Assembly: GCF_026210795.1 (NCBI RefSeq) | Contig: NC_089451.1 | Location: forward strand, 3,456,001-3,520,000 | Length of the DNA stretch: 64,000 nucleotides | DNA from: Rhizophagus irregularis | Taxonomy: Eukaryota > Glomeromycota > Glomeromycetes > Glomerales > Glomeraceae | Direction: 5' to 3' | Shown here: positions 1 to 11,158 of the stretch, in pieces | How positions within the stretch are numbered: the first letter of the stretch is position 1 | Layout: every line of letters begins with the position of its first letter | Made by a program: the position numbers and the translations under genes | The notes under the pieces: model-generated | Database searches by the model: none | Told to the model about the DNA's origin: nothing | Seen by the model: the letters and a program-made list of their open reading frames with translations, nothing else

Positions 1-44
1 ACATGTATGGCAAGCGGTTAAGAAGCTGGAAGAAAATGTAATAA

Positions 45-572
45 AGATAATGAGTTTATGCTGAATAGAGAGTATGTTAATAGGTGGTCATTTTGCAAAA
101 ATTATTAGTGTTCAAAATAAATTATATTTTGATATACTTTAATAATGAAATGATCTCATAAAAGCAATATACGAATCAACTACCAATGATAAGTTAGAAG
201 CAGGTTTACAGCTTAAAAATCAAGACGAGTTACTATATCCTACATCGAAAAAACTATAGTCGCACGTGATGATGAGGTAGAGCGATTAAAAGCGGAATGC
301 AGGAGCTTGAGGGAACCACCTGAAGTTAAAGCAGGAGGCGTTAGTCGCTCAAGATCATCCAGTACTTGAGAGAGATGGTAAATTCTATCATTTGAAGCGG
401 AAAACAAATTTACAAAAGCAAGTCACTAGTACGCCTTCGAAAGAAGAATAACAATTTTTTGACGTGGCGGAAGACTTACCAGGAATAGAGAATGATAGTA
501 ATTCTTCGTCTAGTTTTTCAAGTAATAGGGTTGAGACTTTTAACAAATTAAATTTAAAATTTAGTGAACGAT
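45..572 (+). pseudogene. C-terminal relic of an unrecognised multicopy protein
   Basis: Coding-like composition continues across the left edge but is spread over more than one frame. Readable pieces are an acidic/charged stretch (DDEVERLKAECRSLRE near 275-315), then ALVAQDHPVLERDGKFYHLK near 338-400, then VAEDLPGIENDSNSSSSFSS near 463-525 ending at a stop after KLNLKFSER near 570. Low-complexity serine runs next to conserved-looking charged blocks resemble C-termini of repeated coiled-coil families in arbuscular mycorrhizal fungi. Family not recognised. The frame changes and internal stops make this a relic rather than a live gene. Confidence 0.35.
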
Positions 573-3500
573 AGAAGATACTTTATTTGTTTCGCAATTT
601 AGATTAGCCCTTTCAATTAATTACGTAGCAAATGAAAACCGCTACAGCTTGGTAAAGTAAATTGTTATAATTTGTACTTTAATTTTAATGTTCTTTATTA
701 TTAAACTAATAAAGTATTTCGTTTACCACTAAAAAAACAAACTGTTTAAATTTCTTGGATATACGTACTCTAACGAGGAGATACATCTACATTACATGTT
801 TTAATGTACAGTATGTACGTAAATAAATGATTTATATTATGACCACTGTAAGCGGTTATATAATGTTAAATCTGGGATCGAGTATAAACCATTCTTTTTG
901 GGAGTTAGGACTATTAAAAGTTGTTAGTCAATAATTGGCTAACAATTTTATTTTTTTATTAGAAAATAGAAGATAAGATATTCGAAGATAGATTCTCTCC
1001 CTGTTTAATATACTTTTAATGATGGTCAATGTTTTTCATAATTTTAATGATACCACCCTTCCAGTACAATAACGTTTTCCGGTACTGATAAAGCTTTATT
1101 GCTTTGTCACCCATTTAGATCACCTTTTTATGTAAAAAAATTTGTATAAAATAAATATTTAATAATAAAAGATGAAGAAAATATTTAAACTGTTGTTCTC
1201 GAAAGGAGGCGGATCGTCGGGACTCGGGAGAGATAAACGTTAATAAACGTATAGTGGATTGATTGGGTTCTATAATTTATTAATTCTGTTAAAAAAAATA
1301 TATATATTATTTATATTAACTGTCAGTTTATATATTGTTTTCCAGATTATTATAATATTCGGTAAGCATATATTCTAATTTTTTATAGCTTTATATAAAG
1401 TTTCTTCATCACAAGTTTCCAATAGTAAATATCGTATAAAACGATGATATTTCAAGTGGAATACTTACATTATATGCACGTAATTCCAGATTGCCAATAT
1501 TTACGATTTTTTAAGAATTTCTTCTTCGTTTGTAACTGAAGTTTTCCAACCTTGTCTATTTTTTAAATGAGGTTGAAATAAAGGAATTACTAATATTATA
1601 ATATTTTATAAAAAAACCATCAGTATCTGAATTAAAATTTTAATTTTACATTTTTTAAACTCAAATTCCAACGATTCGAAATCAAGTATTATTTGTTCGT
1701 TTTTGCATTTACCGAATTGTTGATTTATACATCTACTATAAGGAATTTTTATTTGCAATTTTTTTCGCGCGAGTAACTTTTTATTCATATGACCGATATG
1801 ACGTAATTAAGTCAAAGTGTTATTGTACATCGTCACGAGATGGTGAGACCTTTACATAGAAGTATATAGTTTTTCGGACTTAATGGGTTATATTATTTAT
1901 GAATAAATAATTTTTATAAGAAATATTTAAAGGTCTCATTTTTTTTAGAATCAATTCAACGGATACCCCCCTGGATCACTTTTTTATTATTAATACATGG
2001 AGTACATGTGGGAAGTTTCGAGAATAAATTACTTGTTCCCGCACATTTATTAAGTTCCATAAAATCGAAAAAATATATTAGCATTATGGTATTGTCTCCA
2101 TTGAAAAGCATTTTTTGTATTTCTTCGAAAGAGACGATTGTAAATATACGCGAGTAAAAGTAAATTACTAGGTAAATCCGCTTTAGAAGACCCTATTTTC
2201 GGAAGTAAATCGTAATTAATAAATTTTTTCTATTGAGTCCCTTAATTAAAATGTCGAACTTGACGACTTATAATTAAAAAAAATTAAACTCCCATTTTTT
2301 TTTAATTAAAACGTCGAACTTGACGTATCTCAAACTAGTTCAATTAAGATTATTGATAAAGGTGCTAGAGTTATCAATGCTCCTGTCTACTAAAGGTGTG
2401 AATTTTTTTTAAAAAAAAAATTGCTTGTACTTTTTAAATACGATGAGATCCAATTCTTTGTAATAACTATATATGGGTCTTTGTAATACCAAAAATACCT
2501 TTTCTCTTCGCGTAATTCTTGCTTGAGTTGCGGTTTGATAAAATTTTTGGATGAATTTGATGTACAGTATCTCACGTCTGAGGACTTGTACTTTTAATCA
2601 CAAAACTTTAATGTATAACCCTTGGAATGTTCAGCAAAAGTCCGGCTGGTGATGACCCATTATAATTGTTGCATGGCATACTGGCATACTGTATGTATAT
2701 ATCTTTCAACGTATTTCCATAATAAATCTGAATAATTTATAAAAAAATGACATAGTAAATGCAATTTTTATATTACAATAATTTCATCCAAAACAATGAT
2801 TATGTTTGTTAAGCGTAAAAAGCGTTGCATTTCATTCATATCTTTAGAAGAAATTCAACAATAATTCTCCACTATATGCAATTTTTTTTAACGTATAATA
2901 CAATGATGCAATGACTTATTATGACATTGACAAAAAAAAGATAATTTTTTTTTTAAATTAAATGCATCTCTCTTTATTTTCTTAGTTATAACGTTATTTA
3001 TTCTAATTTATAATATAAATACTAATATATAAAGAATCTATAAATAAGTTTTATTATGTTCCCCTTACATGTTTTTTTTAAGTTGTGATTTTGCAAAAAC
3101 AACAAATATATATTATATATCTGATATATGTATATATATATATAAGAAAGTGAGAAATGCATAAAAAATCAACCCATCAAAAAAAAGGTATACCGAATCA
3201 ACGAAAAAAAAAAAAAAAAAAGAATAGGAAAAAAAAATGCGGCATGATGATGATAATGATAAATAATGAATTAAATGCCCAAAAATGTTTTGAGATTGCA
3301 TGCGTATCGATTGATTATATAAGGGTTAAAATGTTTTTTTATGAAAAAGAAAAAAAAAGAAAAAAAAGTAAGTATAAGCGTGTTAAAGTGATAATATGTT
3401 AATATATATGTTAATAATTGTCCAAAATCCAAATCTCAATAAAAAAAAAAGAAAACAAAAAGAAAAAAAAAAGATCGCATAATAAAAGAATCATATATAA

Positions 3501-3832
3501 AATATGATAAATTTATATACGCGAATGCAAACGACTTTAAAGATTCTAATCATTATTTGATTAGGCGGGCCCAAATGAAAACCAAATTTCTGATAAACAA
3601 AAATAAAAAAGATAATAATAAATTGTATTGGCCCATACACACATATAAATTCTCTTGAAAAAAAAAAAAAAGTTTACTTACCATGGTTGTCAAAATATAT
3701 AACTGCGATAGTATTTATCAACTTAAATACATCAAAATTCTCTACAAATTTGAAAAAAACTTGTAAAATCAAAAATAATTCAAAAAAATAGTGACAATAA
3801 AGTTATAAAATGTTCCAATAATAATTACAATA
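573..3832. other. AT-rich intergenic, no gene seen
   Basis: Only short chance frames without coding character. A-rich and purine-rich tracks at 3190-3480 (many runs of 8 or more A) and TA dinucleotide repeats near 3115-3145 are the only structure. A sequence CCATG followed by a splice-donor-like GTAAGT on the minus strand (about 3676-3686) could belong to an unseen exon downstream of the 3.8-kb peptide gene, but no frame supports it. Confidence 0.5.
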
Positions 3833-3955
3833 TTATTTCGGCGTCGGCGAATCAAATGGTTCTCCATCCCAATAAGGATCTGGTGATGCATTCACCATCA
3901 CGATTAAATATAAAAATAATACGATAGATAGAAATAAGTTAATTTGTTTATTCAT
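3833..3955 (-). CDS. Tiny signal-peptide protein, 40 aa (PDPYW peptide)
   Basis: A single-exon frame of 40 codons. Residues 1-23 are a textbook signal peptide: MNKQ, then a hydrophobic core (INLFLSIVLFLYLIVMV) ending at NA before SPDP. If cut after residue 23 the mature product is a 17-residue acidic, proline-rich peptide (SPDPYWDGEPFDSPTPK). No cysteines, no membrane segment beyond the signal. The upstream sequence to 4080 is AT-rich leader without another ATG in frame. The mature PDPYWDGE resembles PDPWSDEE in the multi-exon secreted protein 5.5 kb away on the same strand, which supports it being real. No known family recognised. Alternatively it is the 5' exon of a longer gene, or a chance frame; the shared motif argues against chance. 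Confidence 0.5.
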   Translation of the reverse strand: MNKQINLFLSIVLFLYLIVMVNASPDPYWDGEPFDSPTPK

Positions 3956-4889
3956 TATCAAAGAAAATTATTGTCAAATTAATTGTCGAAAGTAAAAGAT
4001 ATCGTTTATTTGTAGATATTTTCCGTTATATGAAGAATGTTGAAAAAGAAAAACCAAACAAAGTATTCAATTTTAAATATAAAAAAGATAAACGTGGCGA
4101 TGCAACATCTCTCAATAGTTCTATTGTAATGAAATTTTCTTAATTAATGTGGCTTCCTTTATTTCACGCTTATAATGATCTTTATTTATATTGAGGCGAT
4201 GAAAAAAATTTAATTTTAATTCATTTAATTCTCTCTTTTTGAAAGCGAGAAGACACGTAGAGAAAGCGAAAAATTGAAAAAGCCACATTATAGCAGCCAC
4301 ACTAATTATTAACAATAAAATAATTTTTTAGATTTTTCATAGACTATCGGGAAATTTTGATCGGTGAATATGATCATTTAATGTAAGAGAGATTACTCCA
4401 ATATAAATTTCAATTGTAAGTGATGTAAGCAGGGCTTTTCCGTATGATTAACATAGCCTCCTTTCACAAAGCCACTTTCCCCTATTATTAATAAACTGAG
4501 GCAGTGTTTGACTTATAATAATATAAAAATTATTATTATCCATATATAAAATTTTCACTAAGTTTTCGCTGACAAATCCAGCTTTGATAATATACAAACC
4601 GATCTTTTTTTTTATCGATCGAAAAAAAAACATAATAATAAATCTTGAGGGCTGACTCATTAGTGGCTTATGAAAGTAGTAATACCACTGATTTTCATAA
4701 GCCATACATAGCCCTACTTTGAAATAACTAAGCCATGTTTGAATTTCATGTTTTTCACCTTAATTGTATGTTATTAAACGATTACGGGTTTAACATTATT
4801 TGTTTGATAATTCGATTAGTTTAGTTCGTGAAACGATCTATCATTGATTGATCACTTGACAACTGTGATACCTAAATTGATACAAATAC
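3956..4889. other. Intergenic, no gene seen
   Basis: AT-rich leader and upstream region of the small peptide gene. Frames at 4121-4315 and 4448-4705 (minus) are hydrophobic or lysine-rich by composition only and show no domain, signal peptide or splice context. Confidence 0.4.
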
Positions 4890-6117
4890 AACCCTTCCTG
4901 CCATCATTTAACAGCAGCTTTACGCTAAATTTTATTAAATAATTCTCAAAATCGTATTACAATAAAATGAAAACATAAGCTAGTCAACAATACAGTGAAA
5001 AAGAAAAATAAATTACAAAGTAAACTGCCAATCCAAAAACTATATAAGATCCCCAACCTAAACCCAAAGAGTACTAAAACCCCGAACCGTTCTAAACAGA
5101 AAATCCGAAATTTTGTCCATCCAAAATCCACTCTGATCAATATCCTAACGTATGACGACAAAGGATTGTTATGTTGAAAGTGCGAGAAGAATGGAGGAAG
5201 AGCGAACTTGTGGTGCGGTGTGAAATAGAAAAAAAAAATATTTCGTTTTTATAAAAAGAAATTAAAATATTTATAAAGCGGGATATTACGGTATTAATAG
5301 GAAAGAATTATCCCGCATTTCAAAATAAAATTATATTTAGTAAAATTAAGTAAACCCGTTTTTTTAAATCGGTTCATTCCTGCCATCATTTAAGCACAAC
5401 ATATGACACAACCCTACAAGTTGATTGCTCTGGTGGATCATAGTTTTTAGCATATATGCTCTCAGCATGACGACAAAAGTGCGAGAAGAATGAACCAGCG
5501 CTGGAGGAGGAGTCAGGAGAAGAGGACCGGGAAGAGCGAACTGTGGTGCGGTGTGAAATAGAAAAAAAAAATATTTCATTTTATAAATTAAAATATATAT
5601 AAAGCGGGACATTAAGGTATTAATATGAAGGAATTATCCCGCATTTCAAAATAAATTATATTTAGTAAAATTAAGTAAACCCGTTTTTTTAAATCAGTTC
5701 ATTCCTGCCATAATTTAAGCACAACATATGACACAATCCTACAAGTTGATTGTTCTGGTGGATCATAGTTTTTAGCATATATGTTCTCAGCATGACGACA
5801 AAAGTGCGAGAAGAATGAACCACCGCTGAAGGAGGAGTCATTAGAAAAGGACCGGGAAGAGCAAACTGTGGTGCGGTGTGAAATAGATATTTCATTTTAT
5901 AAAGAAATTAAAATATTTATAAAGCGGGATATTAAGGTATTAATATGAAGGAATTATCCCGCATTTCAAAATAAAATTATATTTAGTAAAATTAAGTAAA
6001 CCCGTTTTTTTAAATCGGTTCATTCCTGCCATCATTTAAGCACATCATAGTGACACAATCCTACAAGTTGATTGCTCTGGTGGATCATAAAGTTAATCGG
6101 TTTTTAGAATACTCAGC
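4890..6117. repeat. Tandem array of ~320-bp LTR-like units
   Basis: The phrase TTCATTCCTGCCATCATTTA recurs at about 5373, 5698 (one base different) and 6019, giving periods of 325 and 321 bp; a diverged first unit starts near 4890 and a truncated last unit ends near 6117. Each full unit carries a GC-richer block (AGAGCGAACTGTGGTGCGGT), a TATATAAAGCGGGA promoter-like site and a polypyrimidine/T-run 3' end (AACCCGTTTTTTTAAA). That order looks like the promoter and polyadenylation part of an LTR, so tandem solo LTRs are possible; no internal retroelement genes are seen nearby. Open frames over these units are repeat shadows, not genes. Confidence 0.7.
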
Positions 6118-6363
6118 ATTGCAGTATCGATAGGGGATACATCAAGACAAATTAGCAACATATTATTACTGATATAACTTGCAATAAATGAATTATTTTA
6201 CAATAGTAATGCATTTATAATATTTACTCTTAATATTGCTTATTGAATATAGTCTACACATATATTAAACACCATATTCAATTATCCAGAATCATAATAC
6301 TTTAAAATAATATGATTAATTTTGATCTGACCAATAACATTAAAACAGTCAATTTGGATTATA

Positions 6364-6834
6364 TGTAAAGACTAGAGATGTTTATTGAAAAAACAAGGTC
6401 GCTACAATGGAAGGTCGTGTTTTTATATATATTTATATTATTAGTTTATTTTTAGTTATGTTAGAGATATTTTTAGTTATTTAATGATTAGATAAAATCG
6501 GAAGCTTAGCGATGGGAAAGTGGCTGAATTAAAGGTGGCTTAATAGACAAATACGACCAATCGTCACAGGCGAGATTGGCCGGATGGTAAATTTGTTCGA
6601 TAAGCAAATTAGTACCAGATTTTTAACGATATAAAAAGGACCGATGGTGGAGGTTTTGGGGAGCGGTGTGAAAAAGTGTAGTTTTTATTTTACGATAGAA
6701 ATATATATCGAGCGCCAATAGAGGCAGGTAATATTGTATTGTACTTGTTAATTAATAAACCCTGCCAATTTGTTTACAATTCGTTTATTTCGTTAAAGTG
6801 TTTATTATCTTTTATTGACCTTTTGTTACATACA
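6364..6834. mobile_element. Possible solo LTR (fossil)
   Basis: A segment beginning TGTAAAGAC and ending TTTTGTTACA with a TATA-like region (ACGATATAAAAAGG near 6630), a GGGAGCGGTGTG block similar to that in the neighbouring tandem units, and a downstream AATAAA-like site (TTAATTAATAAACC near 6752). No convincing short target duplication and no internal domain. Assigned as LTR-like on structure alone; it may be just a diverged relative of the array at 4.9-6.1 kb. Confidence 0.25.
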
Positions 6835-7127
6835 GTATCGTTTAAATGTCTATACACAATTTAATTACGATTATAAACAGATTAATATATAATTACTTCA
6901 TTTTTCATTTACTGATTGCTCATTATTTGCGCACACATTATCCGATTTACTAATTTTACTTCATCACTTGATATTTAACGTCATATTATCTTGCGATTAT
7001 TAACCGATCCTTAATTATCTTTCTGTTACTACCTAACCAAACGTTAAAAATCGGTGGTAACAGTATCAAATTCAGCACCACATGTACTACATGGTTCTTG
7101 ATACAATATTTTCAAAAGATCTTTGAT

Positions 7128-7974
7128 GTAAGGATTGGAATCGATTATATATATATATATATATATATATACTGTATATATACGACTAAAATCGATTTAA
7201 TCAAAAATCGAATCGTATCTAATAGAATCGATTAATCGAACCTAAAAATCGAATCCCAATAAATCGAATTTTTTATATTTTGACGCAGCAAATATAATCT
7301 TGCTGTTTCTATAACCACGTCTATAACCACGTCTATAACCACGTCACAATGAAAAAAAAATCTCAGAATTAACAAAAAAAAATCGAAAAAATTCAACAAT
7401 TGTGATGGCTTTTTTGACCAATAATAATTGGATATTGGACAATTAAACAATTGAGAATTTAATCAAACATCATCCAATCAAAGTTAATTGTGGCTAATGT
7501 TTAATTAACAGTTAATCAAAAAAAAAAAAAATTTTTTATTAATTGATAATTTCGAGTTCAGGGGCGATCATCTTTTGGGCAGAATTAAATATAATTCTAT
7601 AATGCGGGCCAAAAATGTCTACTGCATTGTTTTATACATATTTTTTTTGACAACAAATTTTGACTTTTTATATAATAATTGCTTTTAGTTAATAAAATTT
7701 CAGGGTTTTTTATTCAGTGCAAAAAATAAAATCATTTTACTTTTTTAATCAAAATTTTCAAATTTTTACAATAAAAGATTATTTTAGTTATTTTAGTTAT
7801 TTTAATTAAAATCCACCTAAAATTTTATGCCGTCGGGATCATCGAAAGCGTTGCATTACGAAAATGTTTAAAGAATGATTTTTTTTTTTGTAAAATTACT
7901 GAGAAAACGATTAATCGATTCCTTAAATCGATTCTCAGGTTTCGATTTTCGATTGAATCGATTCCCAATCCCTA
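7128..7974. mobile_element. hAT-like non-autonomous DNA transposon, ~847 bp
   Basis: Ends are inverted copies: the left reads GTAAGGATTGGAATCGATT and the right, on the other strand, TAGGGATTGGGAATCGATT. They are flanked by an 8-bp near-duplicate (TCTTTGAT at 7120-7127, ACTTTGAT at 7975-7982). Subterminal copies of AATCGATT/ATCGAAT occur at both ends, as in hAT elements. The interior has no transposase frame; it holds a TA microsatellite (about 7145-7172), three tandem copies of CTATAACCACGT (about 7309-7345), and A/T runs. The 8-bp duplication and TAGGG terminus point to the hAT superfamily; one mismatch in the duplication indicates age. Confidence 0.5.
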
Positions 7975-7982
7975 ACTTTGAT

Positions 7983-9410
7983 TGAATGGAATCACATTCC
8001 TATTCGTCAGATTTGATGTCTGAAAATAAGATACATTATTATATATTTTCTCTTAAGGGATAATAATATTTTTATAAATATAAGAGCTTTATATAACACC
8101 AAGTATTACAAGATGAAAAGTTCGAAAATGAATCTTCTAGAATCAAGGATAATTTTATTACCTTTGTGGCACCTTGTTTTCGGTAAAAACTGATCCATTG
8201 TTTATACGATCGATTGCTAAAATCTTGTATTCCATATATGTATAATTGTATACTAAGGATAAAATCATTTTCCAAATGCGAAGGTAGATGCCGAAACAAA
8301 CTTTTTTTTTTTTTGGTTCAAAAATTTTACATAGAAAAGGCGAAAAAAAAGGGGGGGATTAGAATAACGTAATATTATCTGCGAGGTTACGACCTCATGC
8401 AATATTTATTAGTAAATCATAATAAACAATAAAAATTGTTAGTTAATAATCATATGATAACATTTTTAAAATTCGTGCATACAAAGAATTTAATAGTTAA
8501 AATTAAATTTTTTATTTTAGAAAGGTTTGTCAGACTGTTAAGTAAATATAATAATAAGATGTTCACGTGATTTACCACAATCGTTAAATTTGACAATAAA
8601 TGTAAATATTACATAAAAACATATTAATGAACGATTAAGGTAACAAATTCGAAACAAGAAACAGGATTTTTAAACTGACTATGACATATTTGTAAAGATG
8701 GTGTAAAGATTGTAAACCAATTTTTTTTCATCGTTATTTAAAAATTCCCTATAATGTTAATGAAGATCTCGGAGAAATGCATGCACATTTATTATGAATT
8801 AACTGAATATATCCTAAGTATTGTTCTATATATATGATATGTTTATTTTATGATCCAAATCAAGTCGTTTAAATTAAATCACATCTTAACGCGAAAACGG
8901 CCGAAACATGCATTCTTTTGTTATAAAATTATGCTAACCTTAATGAGAAATTTAGTATGTTTTTTAAAAAAAAGATATACTGTTGACATCATAATTTAAT
9001 TATAATTTAATTATTCATGACTCATTATAATTTAATTTAATTTGTTGATATCATAAAAACTAAAGATTAAATGTTTATTATTTACAAAAAAAGCTAATAT
9101 AAAAACATACGCTTATTATTATAAAAAATTTTGTATCATAAACTATTACTAATATTAAATTACCGTTATTATATAAATTTTTATCTTTTTTTTTTTTCGT
9201 TTCTCGATTCCTTTGCCCATTTGTCCCACCTTATTGACCCTATTTTTGACTAGAAACCTGCCACGAATGAGTTTAATAGAACTTGAAGCAGCTTGTTTTT
9301 TACTCTATTTTTTTTTATAGAAATAATTTTTTTTTTTTTTTTTTGAAAACGAGAAAACAGAAAAAAAATGAATTACTATTATATATAAAATTAATTTTGT
9401 TGAAATAAAT
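7983..9410. other. Intergenic, no gene seen
   Basis: AT-rich. The minus frame at 8072-8299 has no recognisable domain and no splice context. A short G run (near 8351) and T runs near 9188-9345 are the only features. The region before 9411 is the 3' flank of the small secreted-protein gene. Confidence 0.4.
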
Positions 9411-9882
9411 TTATAACATGATATTAAATATCTCCCTAATATTGAAAATGATAAAAATTTCTCTTTTAAATAAAATTTTTATCTCCATTAAAAATTATTA
9501 AAATAAAATCTTAATAAATACTTACGGAAGATCGAGCACTGTTAGCTCTTCATCTGACCTAAGATAAATTATTTTTTCAATTTTTTTGTTCATTATAAAA
9601 AATGATTATTATATATAAATTATATAAATTATGTTAACTTACCATGGATCCGGATTATATTCACGTTCTGCCATTTCGTCTTCACAATCTTTTAAAAACA
9701 AAGAAAATATCAAAAAAACAAATTAGTATTTTACAAGTGAAAAAAAAAAAGTACGATTATTGATAAAAGAAGTACTTACTTTCAATATCGCATGACCCTA
9801 CTGGGTATGAATATACCGACGATGTGTGTAATAAAGATAAAATAACGATGATGGATAAAATATAAAATAAGAAGTTGCGCAT
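9411..9882 (-). CDS. Small secreted acidic protein, 4 exons, 68 aa
   Basis: Exons (minus): 9780-9882, 9643-9688, 9526-9558, 9411-9435; all introns begin GTAAGT and end AG, and the phases (1, 0/2, 2/1) join to exactly 69 codons including the stop. Residues 1-25 are a signal peptide (MRNFLFYILSIIVILSLLHT... cut near VYS/YPVG). The mature part is strongly acidic with two cysteines (SCDIENCEDE) and the segment NPDPWSDEELTVLDLPE. The PDPW-DEE core resembles PDPYWDGE of the tiny gene at 3.8 kb. A TATA-like TTATATAAT run lies about 90-110 bp upstream. The last exon is the weakest call (8 codons). Function unknown; secreted, candidate symbiosis-related peptide by inference only. Confidence 0.6.
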
Positions 9883-9978
9883 TTTTTTTTTTTGATTATT
9901 TTACGAAAAAGATTTCAAAAAGTTTTCGTTTGTCGCTGAAAAAAGAGAAATAAAAGAAAAAATTTGTTTATTTATATA

Positions 9979-10010
<32 letters not shown>

Positions 10011-11122
10011 GTTTAAATTATATATATTCGTTTTTAAATTATATATTCGTCTAAACTTTTTTTTATTTTCGATTTCTTTTTTATTTTCAAGATCAAATTG
10101 AAGAAAAAAAAAATTTTTAAAAAAAATAAAAACGAAATCATGACCATTTATATAATATTTTGAAAACCAAATAAATAAAATAAAAATATAATAAATAAAT
10201 TTTAGACATATGTGATCGACATTAATATATATTAAAATGAAGTTACTTAATATAGCTTATCATTGTCATGATTTTATAATAAGAACCTTAATTAGTAATT
10301 GTATTGGTGTTAAAATTATTTATTTTAGTAATAACCTTTTTAGAACTTGAAAAAATATGGTGTCAAATAGTGGCTAACACTAAAATTTAATGGGGAACAA
10401 AATCACGCCAAGAAAAAACTTCTAGAACTTATATGGTCTTGCCAAGAAAATCAAGGTGGACAATGAAGTGCCAAGAGTTTGTTCTATTAGTCTAAATTTT
10501 CGGAAATCACAAAGGGTTCTTTTAAGACATTATTTTAAAAAGAAAGAATATGAAAAAAGATGAGAACGAAAGAGATAAACTTGAAATGGAAAAAAAGATT
10601 ATTACAAATTACAAAAAAAAATGAAATATCGGATGACTTTAGATCGAATGATCTCCATAGAATAAATTTTTGTTAATTTATCCGAACTTAATTAACTTAT
10701 TTAGTTACTATAATAAAATCAAAATTAATCAACATATTAACAAATATACTAATCCGATCCCAAAACTCCGAATTTTATCGATGATTTTTACCTTTTTTGG
10801 TTCAGTTATGACGAGCCTTTTGTAAACAAATGATTTGCAATAAGTAAGAATTTTCCCTTTGGCGTTCAGCAGTTCCCAAAACGGTCCGAAAAAAAAATCC
10901 TTAACATATTCAGTATAATTGAACTTTAACTAAAAATTACTTGTTAGTGGCTAATCTAGCACAAACTTTACTTAACCGCCAGGCAACGATTTTCACAATA
11001 AATTTTCCCTTTTAGGAGAAATTATTTTAATATGTATAAATCTTATCTAATAAGTTTTTCTCGGGGATTGCTTTTTCTGAGAAATTTTCTTCTAATTTTT
11101 TTCAATGAGTACTTCCGAAATG

Positions 11123-11158
<36 letters not shown>

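Noticed and set aside
3113-3402. Lysine-rich and phenylalanine-rich frames on opposite strands
   Set aside because: Caused by A-rich tracks; no coding character.
5364-5895. Two similar minus-strand frames of 82 and 68 aa (PQFALPGP...MTPP)
   Set aside because: Their similarity comes from the tandem LTR-like units; no start context, domain or splice sites.
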